Shown in pieces: positions 43,610 to 53,172 of a DNA stretch of 64,000 bases (its first letter is position 1; each line of letters opens with the position of its first letter). The notes below the pieces were generated by a model, which ran no database searches, was not told the origin of the DNA, and saw only the letters and a list, made by a program, of their open reading frames with translations. Source of the DNA: Phocaeicola faecium (GTDB lineage Bacteria > Bacteroidota > Bacteroidia > Bacteroidales > Bacteroidaceae); NCBI RefSeq assembly GCF_014837055.1, contig NZ_JACSPQ010000019.1, positions 124,001-188,000 on the forward strand, written 5' to 3'. The position numbers and the translations under genes were made by a program.

Positions 43610-45616
43610 ATGAAACAAAATCAGTTTTTGTATTACAGGCGGTCAGTGATGAAAGTTCTTGAAGAATATTATGCTGTCCGCAAAAAGAACAATGTCAAAG
43701 ACAAAGGCTTGAGTGCTTCCATTGAACGTAAGGCAGCCCCTTTTGTCAATGGCTATTTTACTTTGGCAATTGTCGGAAAAATGAGTGCTGGAAAATCTAC
43801 ATTCATAAATGCTTTTCTTGGAAACAAAAACATCCTTCCGACAGGCCATTTCCAGACTACTTGCGTGCTGACAAAGATAGAATATTCGGAAAAGGAGTCG
43901 ATTGAAATCATTTACGGCGACGGGCACAAGGAAACCATAAACGGTGACATATCGGGAAAATTAGGAAAATTGGTAGCAATCGAAGACCAATACAGTTCTC
44001 TTCCTGTCAACGATATTAACAAGTTAATCATAAAAGGCTGGAACAAGTCTAAGATATGTGACCCGAAGATAGTGAAAGGCCTGGAAGCAACATCGTGCAG
44101 GGAGATAAACAGACAACTCCTTGAACAGTACATCGACAGCCATCCAAAGTCGAAGATAGCCAAGGAGGTGACCATAAAGTACCCCTTGCAGGAAGAGTGT
44201 GAAGGCTGGCGTATTGTTGACACTCCGGGCGTTGAGGCTGTCGGAGGCATTGATATGGAGACAATGGAATTCTTGACAGCCCAAAACGAATATGGCAGCA
44301 ACAACGTCGATGCGATAATTTTCTTGCACAAAGGTACGGACAACATCGAGGACAAAAGCATCAACGATTTTGTCAAGGATGTCTTCAAGTCTTTGTCAGA
44401 GGACGCAAAGAAACGAATATTCTTTGTTGTGACAAATGCTGCAGACGATACATTCCAAAACATCGAAGAGGAATATATGCGAAAAGCAAAAGCTCTGTTC
44501 GTTGAACCGTATGGAATAAAGGAAGAAAGGCTGATTCCCGTTGACAGTTTGATGGAAATACTATACCACTATGCTGTGGAAGAAGGAAAGGACGCCGTTT
44601 CTTTGATGAAAAGCCAGAATGCACCTGATTCTTCATGGAACGAAAAAGTCTGGAAAATATGTCGCTCTTTATTAAGAGACATCAGGGATACGCTTGAAGA
44701 CGCAAACAAGAACATAAACAACGAGAACCTACTTGCCATGGTGAGGGATTGGTCTAACTTTGACAAACTTCGTGAAACACTGAACGAGTTTGTAAAGAGC
44801 GAGAAGACCAATGCGTACAATGATTTGATACAAACCATTAGGGAGGACATCAGGCAATGCATTGACCATAGAAAAAACGACATCACCCTGCTCCAAAAAG
44901 GATTGGAAGCTATGCAGGGTCAAGAGAAAGCACTGGGCGACGCAATGTTAGAAATGAACAATACCCTCAATACAATCCGTCGAAAATTCAGCAAAGAAAC
45001 TGTTGCAGAAAGGTTCAATTTCATCGAACAAAGAATAAATAGCCAAATTCTTGCAAACGATACCACATACAAGGACATCCAAAGAGAGACAATCAACCTC
45101 TATGATTTAGCTGACGAAAAGAAAAACACTTTGTTTGCCCAGATGGCGTTGGAGTTTTACAAATTTGTCCATGTTGGAACGAGCAAGGCTTTCTTCAAAA
45201 GACCTGACTTTGAAGCAATTGAAAAACAGGCAACAGAAGCAGCAACGGGAACGAGAACAGAAACACTTACTCGCACAATTCCCGGTATATGCTGTGATGA
45301 TCACGAAGAATACACGGTAAATGTGCCTAATATAGACAATAACAAAAAGCTCCAAGCATTCAAAACAATGTCGGTTCGTCATATCCGGCAAGAATATAGC
45401 AAGTTCAAGAACGACATTCAGGAAGAAGTTGAATTCTACATTAGCAAAGTGGGTGAATCTTTAGTTTCCTCCATTGAGACTCAGGAGAAACACCTAACTG
45501 AACTTAAGAATACTTATAAAGTTTCGTCACCAGAACAGTTGCAAGAAGTGATAAAAAACACAAATTATGAGATTGCAGTGTTCGAACAATTCATCAAATC
45601 CTTAGAAAAATGCTGA
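43610..45616 (+). CDS. Dynamin-like large GTPase
   Basis: 668 residues. GTPase motifs: P-loop VGKMSAGKSTFINAFLG (about 53-69), switch threonines in GHFQTTCVLTKI, DTPGVEA (about 203) and TNAAD (about 275) in the N/TKxD position. Long helical, coiled-coil segments follow (about 420-520 and 600-660), as in bacterial dynamin-like proteins, plus a short insert with paired Cys (GICCDDHEEYTV, about 560). Bacterial dynamins bind and remodel membranes, and some protect membranes during phage attack. First gene of the operon; its end overlaps the next gene by 7 bp. A second in-frame Met lies at residue 14. Confidence 0.85.
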   Translation: MKQNQFLYYRRSVMKVLEEYYAVRKKNNVKDKGLSASIERKAAPFVNGYFTLAIVGKMSAGKSTFINAFLGNKNILPTGHFQTTCVLTKIEYSEKESIEIIYGDGHKETINGDISGKLGKLVAIEDQYSSLPVNDINKLIIKGWNKSKICDPKIVKGLEATSCREINRQLLEQYIDSHPKSKIAKEVTIKYPLQEECEGWRIVDTPGVEAVGGIDMETMEFLTAQNEYGSNNVDAIIFLHKGTDNIEDKSINDFVKDVFKSLSEDAKKRIFFVVTNAADDTFQNIEEEYMRKAKALFVEPYGIKEERLIPVDSLMEILYHYAVEEGKDAVSLMKSQNAPDSSWNEKVWKICRSLLRDIRDTLEDANKNINNENLLAMVRDWSNFDKLRETLNEFVKSEKTNAYNDLIQTIREDIRQCIDHRKNDITLLQKGLEAMQGQEKALGDAMLEMNNTLNTIRRKFSKETVAERFNFIEQRINSQILANDTTYKDIQRETINLYDLADEKKNTLFAQMALEFYKFVHVGTSKAFFKRPDFEAIEKQATEAATGTRTETLTRTIPGICCDDHEEYTVNVPNIDNNKKLQAFKTMSVRHIRQEYSKFKNDIQEEVEFYISKVGESLVSSIETQEKHLTELKNTYKVSSPEQLQEVIKNTNYEIAVFEQFIKSLEKC

Positions 45617-46287
45617 TTATGAATAAGCCAAAATTAGATTACAATAACGTTTCGGAAGCCATTTTGCAAAAATGCAACCAATTGTTGCTCAACGTTGACG
45701 TAAACACAGTTTCCGACGCTTTTGACGCAGTAAGTGAAATCGTTGAGATTGCAATCGAAAAATATTCATTTGACGTTAGCGACTATTGGAAGGTGGAAAA
45801 TACAGATGCTGACATCGAGCGTAAAATCAGGTTTACGGATATCAACGAGGGATATGAAATCTTGGTGAAGAAATGGGTTAAGCAAAATCCTTTCAAGGCT
45901 GAACTTCCAGACGTACCTATGGACACGTCTGAGCCTTATGAAGAATACGTCAAAAAACTAAGAATGAAAGCCTTTGCTATCGGGACGGCAGGAACAGTTG
46001 CAATAGGAACGGCTTATGCCATAAATTCGTCCCATGCTAAAGGCTGGTTGATTTTCGGCAACCCCATCGTTGCCATTGCAGCTGAATTAATAGGCATTGC
46101 ACTTATTTATACTACGGTAAAATACAAGGAGAATGCCAAACGACAGGAAATAGAACGGCAGTTACGTGAACTTGAGGAGAAACAAAAAGATTATAAGGCA
46201 CATTTAATTGAAACATTGACAGTTGCGGCTGAGTATTGGCTTAAGAATGCAGAATCATATTCTGACAACATAATAAAAACTTTCTAA
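45610..46287 (+). CDS. Small membrane protein linked to the GTPase
   Basis: 225 residues: a helical acidic N-terminal region (about 1-110), two membrane helices (about 118-136, FAIGTAGTVAIGTAYAI, and 145-172, NPIVAIAAELIGIALIYTTV) and a cytoplasmic coiled coil (KRQEIERQLRELEEKQKDY). I do not recognise a family. ATG at 45610 overlaps the GTPase stop, and a second ATG at 45619 falls 2 bp after it; either could be used. Translational coupling suggests a direct partner of the GTPase, perhaps its membrane anchor. Confidence 0.75.
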   Translation: MLIMNKPKLDYNNVSEAILQKCNQLLLNVDVNTVSDAFDAVSEIVEIAIEKYSFDVSDYWKVENTDADIERKIRFTDINEGYEILVKKWVKQNPFKAELPDVPMDTSEPYEEYVKKLRMKAFAIGTAGTVAIGTAYAINSSHAKGWLIFGNPIVAIAAELIGIALIYTTVKYKENAKRQEIERQLRELEEKQKDYKAHLIETLTVAAEYWLKNAESYSDNIIKTF

Positions 46288-46290
46288 GTT

Positions 46291-49200
46291 ATGGCTGTAA
46301 GGAACAATTCAAGAACAAGAGCGGTTTTGTCAAGTCTGGACATGACAGAAAAACCGGAAATGCTACCGCAAACAGTACTACCACAAACTGAGCAACCAAT
46401 GATGCAACATGAAACGGTGCAGACAGATGAGGCTTGGGCGGCACGGTATCTGGAACAAACCGAGTTGTTTGAGGACTTTGTATCTCGCAATTACCTGAAC
46501 AACTTGGAAGATTGTGAAATATATCCCCTCCATCAGGAACGCACCGACACTTCCATCAGATGGTACACAATAACCAAGATTGTACTGGAGAAAGACACTT
46601 TCTTCCCCGACAAACTTTCGATGCTTTACATGTCGCTGCACAATGTGGCAAAGAATATCATCCTTGTCGTGAATAAAGATGAACAAGGTAAGATAAATCT
46701 ATATTTAGGGACACGTGATTTTGATGGGATTATGAATGTTTCAGGTGAGATTCTAGATGCAGGACTTCATGGATATTTACCAGGAATCAGGTCAGAAATA
46801 TACGCCGATGGCACACCGGGCAACCGTTACGAAAGACCTTTTGTTTCAAGTGTTTCGGGATTAGCCTCGCTAAGGGATGACAAGAAAGAACAATTTGTAC
46901 AAAGCATTGACAAACTAATCAACGCCACATACAACATCTCAAAGTTCACCGCATTCTTCATTGCGGACAATGTCAGCAATGCGGAAGCACAACAGATGAT
47001 AGCGGCTTTCAACGACATCCACAACAACCTTTCCCCATTGACTGAAACGCAACTGACAATCTCTGAAAGCGAGACTAAAGGAGTTTCGCATACAATCTCA
47101 AAGAACTTCTCAAAATCAATCTCCAAATCCCTATCACACACTATCACTAATAGCGAAGGCTTCAATAAGGGAACGAGCATTACCAAGGGGAAAAGCGGTG
47201 GTTCTTCGGCAAACGAATCTAACAATATTTTGCGGACCCTATGGAGAGGAATCGTTGGCGGAGAGACTGGGACAAGTTCTAACGAAGGATGGAATGAATC
47301 TGATGCTCACCAGACCGGAGAAAGCAAGCAACAGGCTGTAGCAGATCAAACAGGAGAAACAAACCAGGAACAAAAAGGCGAAGGAACCCAAGACGGAACA
47401 AACAAAAGCACGACCAAAGGACAAAACCGCCAAGTTACGTTCAAGAACAACCACGTAAAATGCTACTTGGAAGTTTTGGACTCAGAGATTAAGCGTTTGC
47501 GGACAGGAATACCCTTTGGGCTTTGGTCAACGGCAGCCTACTTTGTGGCTTCAGACGGAACTACAGCCGAGACTTTAGCCAACCTCTATCGCGGCTGTAT
47601 CGTTGGCGAAGAGTCAAGCTCGGAATCTTATGGAATTAATGTCTGGCGTAAAAAGGAACAGACAACTTTACTTACAGAATATTTGCATAAAGGCCTGTTG
47701 CCTCGATACAATTACAAGGGAATAAACGTATCGGCAGGTTCTGTCGTTACGAGCAAGGAATTGGCAATACACCTTTCTCTCCCCCAATCGTCAGTGCAGG
47801 GCATTCTGGTCAGGGAAGAACAGTCTTTTGGCAGGAATGTCATGATAGAAGAGAAGATAACAGACAACGGTTCAATCGAGATAGGAGTGGTGAAGCATCT
47901 CGGTGAAGAATATAAAAACGAGAAAGTTCCGCTCAGCATCAACGGCCTTGCCAAGCATACTTTTGTCACAGGAACGACCGGCAGCGGAAAATCCAACACG
48001 CTGTACCTGCTGATTTCAAAACTGAAAGAACGTCAAGTCGAAAAATCTGAAGACAAGATAAAGTTCCTCATCATTGAACCCGCAAAAGGAGAATATAAAG
48101 ACGTCTTCGGCTCAGAGAAAGATGTGCATGTTTATGGCAGCAATCCGCGGATAACCGACATCCTCTGCATAAATCCGTTCGAATTTCCGGAAGGAATTGA
48201 TGTTTATGAACATATAGACGCTCTTGTGGAAATATTCAATGCCTGCTGGCCGATGTACGCCGCGATGCCTCAGGTCCTGAAACATTCAATCATAGAAGCA
48301 TACAAGGCTTGCGGATGGAACCTGAAACGCTCCTACAATCCGAACGGCACATTCCCGACAGTTGAAGACGTACTTGACAGTCTGAAAGAATACATAAACT
48401 CTTCGGAATATTCTTCTGACACAAAAGGCGATTATAAGGGTTCACTTGAAACACGTCTTCAATCCCTTTGCGACGGGATTGTCGGCAGAATGTTCAACGG
48501 CAAGGCTATTCCAGATGAAAAGCTGTTCAACGAGAATGTCATCATTGACATTTCTAGGGTGAAGTCTTCAGAGACGAAATCGCTTCTGATGGGACTGATA
48601 GTGATGAAACTAAATGAATTCAGAACATCCGAACAAAAAGGAATGAATCTGCCTCTGCGTCATATAACCGTTTTAGAGGAAGCCCACAATCTCCTGAAAA
48701 GAACTTCCACCGTTCAATCAGCAGAATCTTCTAATATGGCAGGAATGGCAGTTGAGAAGATTGCAAACAGCATGGCTGAGATGAGAACATACGGCGAAGG
48801 ATTCATCATCGCAGACCAGTCACCGTCTATGCTCGACCTTGCAGCAATCCGTAACACTAATACAAAAATAGTGATGGCCCTGCCGGAAAAAGAAGACAGG
48901 GAGGTGGCCGGCAAATCGTTAGGACTTGACGACAAACACATAGAAGAGATTTCACGCCTGAAGATCGGTGAGGCTGTTGTCTATCAAACAGGCTGGGAAG
49001 AAGCGGTGAAAACCAAGGTTGAGCTTTTCGATTACAAGGCGAAATCAGAAATATGGAAATACACACCTACAACGGACGAATACAGCGATGAAGAGGAAGC
49101 CTTGCAGAATGTCTTCACCTTACTTTACGAGACTTATACCCAGGGTAGGGATTTTAGCAGACTTGAATTGTTTGCCTTGTTGAAAAGAGCGAATATTTCC

Positions 49201-49497
49201 GGTGGTAGACTTAGCAAAATCAAGGAAAAAGTAAACAGCATCACAACTTCGGCAGCGGAGGACATTGCGTTTATCTTCACCACCATCATAGGCACAGAGA
49301 TTTATGAATCGGCAAAAGCAATTACTGATATCGATGTGTTTAACGCTAGCATTTCTCGTTGTCTATTAAATCAAATTGGCAATGAGAACAAAAACAAGAT
49401 GACAACATTCCTTAACATGTACATCAGGGGATGCAGTGCGAAGTCCGAAAAGCCTTCTTATGAAGGCTGGTTGCAAATGTCAAACAAGAAAAATTAA
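46291..49497 (+). CDS. HerA/FtsK-type ATPase with serine-rich insert
   Basis: 1068 residues. The C-terminal half is a HerA/DUF87-like motor: Walker A FVTGTTGSGKSNTL (about 560), then LIIEPAKGEYKDVFG, ICINPFEFPEGIDVYEHID as variants of family motifs, and Walker B ITVLEEAHNLL (about 793), with IADQSPSMLDLAAIRN behind it. The N-terminal half (about 1-260) has no motif I know. Residues about 262-400 are low-complexity, rich in Ser, Thr, Gly and Gln (SKNFSKSISKSLSHTITNS). HerA-like motors are hexameric and pump DNA or protein; several defence systems pair one with a nuclease. Three bp after the membrane-protein gene. Confidence 0.85.
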   Translation: MAVRNNSRTRAVLSSLDMTEKPEMLPQTVLPQTEQPMMQHETVQTDEAWAARYLEQTELFEDFVSRNYLNNLEDCEIYPLHQERTDTSIRWYTITKIVLEKDTFFPDKLSMLYMSLHNVAKNIILVVNKDEQGKINLYLGTRDFDGIMNVSGEILDAGLHGYLPGIRSEIYADGTPGNRYERPFVSSVSGLASLRDDKKEQFVQSIDKLINATYNISKFTAFFIADNVSNAEAQQMIAAFNDIHNNLSPLTETQLTISESETKGVSHTISKNFSKSISKSLSHTITNSEGFNKGTSITKGKSGGSSANESNNILRTLWRGIVGGETGTSSNEGWNESDAHQTGESKQQAVADQTGETNQEQKGEGTQDGTNKSTTKGQNRQVTFKNNHVKCYLEVLDSEIKRLRTGIPFGLWSTAAYFVASDGTTAETLANLYRGCIVGEESSSESYGINVWRKKEQTTLLTEYLHKGLLPRYNYKGINVSAGSVVTSKELAIHLSLPQSSVQGILVREEQSFGRNVMIEEKITDNGSIEIGVVKHLGEEYKNEKVPLSINGLAKHTFVTGTTGSGKSNTLYLLISKLKERQVEKSEDKIKFLIIEPAKGEYKDVFGSEKDVHVYGSNPRITDILCINPFEFPEGIDVYEHIDALVEIFNACWPMYAAMPQVLKHSIIEAYKACGWNLKRSYNPNGTFPTVEDVLDSLKEYINSSEYSSDTKGDYKGSLETRLQSLCDGIVGRMFNGKAIPDEKLFNENVIIDISRVKSSETKSLLMGLIVMKLNEFRTSEQKGMNLPLRHITVLEEAHNLLKRTSTVQSAESSNMAGMAVEKIANSMAEMRTYGEGFIIADQSPSMLDLAAIRNTNTKIVMALPEKEDREVAGKSLGLDDKHIEEISRLKIGEAVVYQTGWEEAVKTKVELFDYKAKSEIWKYTPTTDEYSDEEEALQNVFTLLYETYTQGRDFSRLELFALLKRANISGGRLSKIKEKVNSITTSAAEDIAFIFTTIIGTEIYESAKAITDIDVFNASISRCLLNQIGNENKNKMTTFLNMYIRGCSAKSEKPSYEGWLQMSNKKN

Positions 49498-49502
49498 AAA
49501 AC

Positions 49503-50906
49503 ATGGATCCAATAACAGCAACAATAGCAAAAGAGGTTGCGACAAAAGTCGCAGAAAAGGTCGTAGACAAGGCAACGGAGGAAACCTTGAAATATACAGT
49601 TGAAAAGGTTGATGATGCTACTCGCCCAAAAACAGACAATCCTGTTGTTTCCACTTGCGAAAGACTATCAGGCAACGTTAAGGCAGGAACCCTTTCAGAG
49701 GCGGCATTGGCAACAAGAATGGAAGCGGCAGCTCATAGTGCATGCAAATTTTTCGGTCTTCCTGAACCAGAGTTGGTAAAAGGAGAAAGCATCGCCGTTA
49801 GCATGAAATGTGGTGACCTTTTCATGACAGATGATAAATTTCTGTTCAATCTTGACCAATTCAAAGATATGAATAGTTTATCGTTTGAGGACATGAGCAA
49901 GATTTGGTCACATGAGTGTGGGCATAGAGTCCTGCGCTTTTACAACATGAGTCCATGGGCACAGGAATTGGGAGCGGACTTCTTTATGGGCGTTCGCTCC
50001 GAGATGCTTGGACTTCCAAATGGGAATATAGAAAAAGTCTTAGGAGAAAGTAAGGGCGGACTTGCCCATCCCCCCGGTAATCTTCGTCTTCAAGCTATCC
50101 AATATGGGCGTGAAACCGTGCAGGCTTTCAAAAAAGCCGGAACTCCTATAACAATGCAAAATATGCGCGAGACGTTCCGTATGTCTCACTTTGCAAGGCT
50201 GGGTGGCAGCGAGGTAGCAGACACGAAAGCGGCATTTGTCAACGACAATAATTGGCATTATAAGGAAGCTGCAAAAGCACAAGAGAATGCGGACTACTAT
50301 TCAAAAGAAGCAAAGAAAGCAGCAGACAAAGGGGATTTCTCACATGCTAAAGATTTGCAAAGCAAAGCACAGTCTTACGAAAACAAAGTCAGAGACGAGA
50401 AAGAATCTGCCGACATGTGCAGCAAACTTGTGGAAACACCAGAGCCGGAAGCAGTGGAAAAACATCGTCTTCCACGAAATAACGGTAAATGGGAAGGCAT
50501 AGAAGGAGATTCCAAGTTCGTTCCTGACGACAATGTAATACCGAAAGACAGGAATTATTCCAACCCAGACGGTCTTACATGGGGAGAAATAAAAGAAAAA
50601 TATGGGATTGACGGTGTGAAGTTCAAAGACGGTTATCCTGATTTTTCAGAAGTAAGCAAAGGCAATGTCGAAATTGACAATTTTACGACAGAACGCTATG
50701 GTGCTGGCGGAAACTTTGACCAAGCAGACCGAAAATTAGCCGCACAGCGAGGCTGTTCCGTTGAAGAGGTGCGCCAATGGCGTATCGACAACAATTACAC
50801 ATGGCATGAAATGCAAGACTGCAAAACAATGCAGAAAGTGCCCCGTGAGGTTCATGGCAATATTCCTCACGACGGTGGTATATCAAAACTAAAAAATGTA
50901 GCGTAA
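49503..50906 (+). CDS. Metallopeptidase-like protein with C-terminal WHH-type HNH nuclease
   Basis: 467 residues. An N-terminal amphipathic helix region leads into a zinc-peptidase-like segment: SHECGH at 136-141 (the HExxH pattern with Cys, Gly) and QELGADFF at 154-161 as the likely third ligand. Residues about 250-310 form a charged coiled coil. The C-terminal about 130 residues match the WHH branch of HNH/endonuclease VII toxins: GVKFKDGYPDFSEVSKG, NFDQADRKLAAQRGCS, YTWHEMQDCKTMQKVP and VHGNIPHDGG, keeping His435, His451 and His456. Such domains are toxins in polymorphic and type VI systems. A small gene with immunity-like features follows at 1 bp. Confidence 0.8.
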   Translation: MDPITATIAKEVATKVAEKVVDKATEETLKYTVEKVDDATRPKTDNPVVSTCERLSGNVKAGTLSEAALATRMEAAAHSACKFFGLPEPELVKGESIAVSMKCGDLFMTDDKFLFNLDQFKDMNSLSFEDMSKIWSHECGHRVLRFYNMSPWAQELGADFFMGVRSEMLGLPNGNIEKVLGESKGGLAHPPGNLRLQAIQYGRETVQAFKKAGTPITMQNMRETFRMSHFARLGGSEVADTKAAFVNDNNWHYKEAAKAQENADYYSKEAKKAADKGDFSHAKDLQSKAQSYENKVRDEKESADMCSKLVETPEPEAVEKHRLPRNNGKWEGIEGDSKFVPDDNVIPKDRNYSNPDGLTWGEIKEKYGIDGVKFKDGYPDFSEVSKGNVEIDNFTTERYGAGGNFDQADRKLAAQRGCSVEEVRQWRIDNNYTWHEMQDCKTMQKVPREVHGNIPHDGGISKLKNVA

Positions 50907-50907
50907 T

Positions 50908-51333
50908 ATGAAAGACAAAGTTTTTGGCGAAATGCAATTCAATGTAGGGTGGTGTAAAACAGAAGCCATAAGTCTATGGGGGAACCTCTACACTTTCAAA
51001 ATCAGGACTTCAACAACGAAAGACGAAGTGCCGAGTGAGAAACAACAACAAGCTTATCTGTCATTTAAGAAAAATCTTAATGAAATAAGCGAAAAGTCCC
51101 TTGGCCTCGTCAATGAATTCCTTTCTAATAACATTGATGAGATACTTGGCGAATTCGGTGACCCCCTTCCTACGAATCTAACAGATCTACTAATTCCAAA
51201 TCAAGTCTTGTTCTTCAAAAATGGCAAAACAGCTATAATATTCGACGTAGCTTGGACTGACGAAAATGTAGTAATTCTCCTCGGACAATCGATAAAGGTT
51301 GATTATGGTTATATTTTAGAAGGAGAAATTTGA
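50908..51333 (+). CDS. Probable immunity protein (DUF2004/DUF6985-like)
   Basis: 141 residues, acidic, no signal or membrane helix. The N-terminus FGEMQFNVGWCKTEAISLWG and the segment EKQQQAYLSFKKNLNEISEK resemble small proteins of the DUF2004/DUF6985 group, several of which neighbour toxin genes. It lies 1 bp after the nuclease-toxin gene and ends the operon, the usual place for an immunity gene. The family link is from memory and moderate; the immunity role is inferred from position. Confidence 0.6.
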   Translation: MKDKVFGEMQFNVGWCKTEAISLWGNLYTFKIRTSTTKDEVPSEKQQQAYLSFKKNLNEISEKSLGLVNEFLSNNIDEILGEFGDPLPTNLTDLLIPNQVLFFKNGKTAIIFDVAWTDENVVILLGQSIKVDYGYILEGEI

Positions 51334-51351
51334 TTAGCCATATTGGTATAG

Positions 51352-51395
51352 CACGTGCACCGCAGTTTGTTTTTCTGCGTTGCACGTGATTTGTT
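51352..51395 (+). terminator. Hairpin ending the cargo operon
   Basis: Fourteen-base arms CACGTGCACCGCAG (51352-51365) and CTGCGTTGCACGTG (51375-51388) with one mismatch, then ATTTGTT. Nineteen bp after the last stop. No long T-run, so termination strength is uncertain. The rest of the gap to 51574 holds nothing clear. Confidence 0.6.
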
Positions 51396-51574
51396 ATCAT
51401 TTCCTAAAATTACATCTGAAGCATTTTTTCTGCTATAACCCACTTTATTACTCTAATTTCACAGCGTGTATTAGAACTAATGTGAAATTGGTAAAAATGT
51501 GGTAAGAGGAAATGCTAAAGATTTGACCTTACGATTGCAATGAGCAAAACTTAACCTAAACTAAATGACCAATA

Positions 51575-52222
51575 TCATCTTGCTGATTTGGATTTAATAC
51601 TTTCTTGCATTAAGCTATCAGAAACTGTTTTCAAGTTTCTATCGTAACCGTCTGCCTCCTGCCGTATCCATTCGATGGTTTCCTCGTTGCGGTGGATGTC
51701 GAACACGTCGTTTAGCCATAGAATGTTGTTTGCATTGCAGCCTCCCCATGAGCGGATGACACGGAACTTCAACGCATCGTCCGCATACTGACGCTTGGAT
51801 TTCCAAAGCTCGATGTTACCCCAGATGGAAAGGCTGCACACGATACCCATGCCGACCAAAAGAGAAAACACCTTGCTCGATTTGATGTCAAAGCTATGGC
51901 GGTGGATATGCTCCTGTGGCTTATCCTCCCGTTCTTCAGAACTTCGGGTAAACGATTCTTTCAAATCACGCAACAGACCCAATATCCTGTTCGATGTCTT
52001 TACTTCCGCTTCCGCGAACTTGGCCAGTATGGCTTTGGTTTCTGCCTGATGTTCCTTTGCGGAACTGTCGAACAAGTCCATTATGGGCTTCAAGTCCACT
52101 GCCGGAGGTTGTCCGTCAGACTGGTCGTTGCTTACTTTTGGAATATTCTCCAACTTACTGTTGATGCCTTTGAGGTCATTCTTAATTCCCTCGAAGAGTG
52201 CGTAAACTTCATTGTTGTCCAT
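51575..52222 (-). CDS. Mobilization-operon membrane protein
   Basis: 215 residues: helical N-terminus (VYALFEGIKNDLKGINSKLE), one membrane helix at about 120-140 (VFSLLVGMGIVCSLSIWGNI) and a C-terminal region (LWLNDVFDIHRNEETIEWI). It begins 2 bp after the relaxase stop, so it belongs to the mob operon of element Y. Similar accessory proteins occur beside Bacteroides relaxases, but I cannot name a function. Confidence 0.6.
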   Translation of the reverse strand: MDNNEVYALFEGIKNDLKGINSKLENIPKVSNDQSDGQPPAVDLKPIMDLFDSSAKEHQAETKAILAKFAEAEVKTSNRILGLLRDLKESFTRSSEEREDKPQEHIHRHSFDIKSSKVFSLLVGMGIVCSLSIWGNIELWKSKRQYADDALKFRVIRSWGGCNANNILWLNDVFDIHRNEETIEWIRQEADGYDRNLKTVSDSLMQESIKSKSAR

Positions 52223-52224
52223 AT

Positions 52225-53163
52225 TTAGAATCTTATTTTACGTTGTTTCCTTTTCTTGTTCCTGCGTTTTAATTCTTCCTCAAAACGGTTTTCCTCAGCC
52301 TGTCCGTCCGCATAGTCCGGCATGAAAAGACCTATTGAACCGTTGTAGGAATCATCGTTACCACTTGATTCAGGTTGAAACGTGGGCAGTTCTTCATGGC
52401 GCGAGAGCGGTTGCATTTCCATTCGTTCGGTACGTCTGTTCCGTTCCAATGCCACATCTATCTTGGCATAGCTGAACCGCCTGTCAATCTTGGAACCGCT
52501 GAACGAATAGCCGTTCATGATGAAAACTACACCCTGTTCCTCGTCCGACTTGCCCTTGTACTTGAACCGCATTTCCACTCCTTGTTTCTTCAGATTTGCG
52601 GTAAGCATGTTCCAGTTTCCGCACCTTGAAACCTCCGATTTAAGGATGGAATAAAGCCCGTATCTGGTCTTGTCCGGCTCTTTCAGGCGGTGCTGCTTCA
52701 CACGTTCCTTGCCACTGGCGAAGTACAGGTTATATTTCTTTGTCAGTTCCTTGCAGGTGCGTGCGCTGCGTATCCGCTCGTTGCGGTCACTGATAGTCCT
52801 GCCATTATTGGCGATTCGGTTGAACGCTATATGCACGTGCGGATGCTCCTTGTCGAAGTGGCGCATGATGAGTATCTGTGTGTCGGTTATCCCCATTTCC
52901 TTCAGGTATTCCAACGCTATTCCAACCATTGCGCGGTCGGTCAGGCGGTGTTCGTCCTCCTTATGAAAAGCCAACGAGATGTGTCCGACGGGCTTCGTTA
53001 CCTTTGGATTCATCTTTGATTGTGCCTCGAAGCTCATGGCTATCGTGTCCTTGTCCTCGGCAAACAGACCGTCACAGACAAGGATTTTAGCGTCCTTTCC
53101 CTTGTCAAGAATGTAGCTGACCACACCCCTGAAACTGCTTCCCTTTACGATTTTAGCTATCAT
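52225..53163 (-). CDS. Relaxase/mobilization nuclease
   Basis: 312 residues. The N-terminal relaxase domain has a candidate catalytic Tyr in GVVSYILDKGKDAKIL and the three-histidine metal site in MRHFDKEHPHVHIAFNRI. The C-terminus is basic (RRNKKRKQRKIRF). It would nick the transferred strand at oriT and lead it into a helper conjugation channel. Transcribed with the MobC-like gene 9 bp upstream. The fold is of the MobA/VirD2 (MOBP-like) type found on Bacteroides mobilizable elements. Confidence 0.9.
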   Translation of the reverse strand: MIAKIVKGSSFRGVVSYILDKGKDAKILVCDGLFAEDKDTIAMSFEAQSKMNPKVTKPVGHISLAFHKEDEHRLTDRAMVGIALEYLKEMGITDTQILIMRHFDKEHPHVHIAFNRIANNGRTISDRNERIRSARTCKELTKKYNLYFASGKERVKQHRLKEPDKTRYGLYSILKSEVSRCGNWNMLTANLKKQGVEMRFKYKGKSDEEQGVVFIMNGYSFSGSKIDRRFSYAKIDVALERNRRTERMEMQPLSRHEELPTFQPESSGNDDSYNGSIGLFMPDYADGQAEENRFEEELKRRNKKRKQRKIRF

Positions 53164-53172
53164 ATCCGGCTG

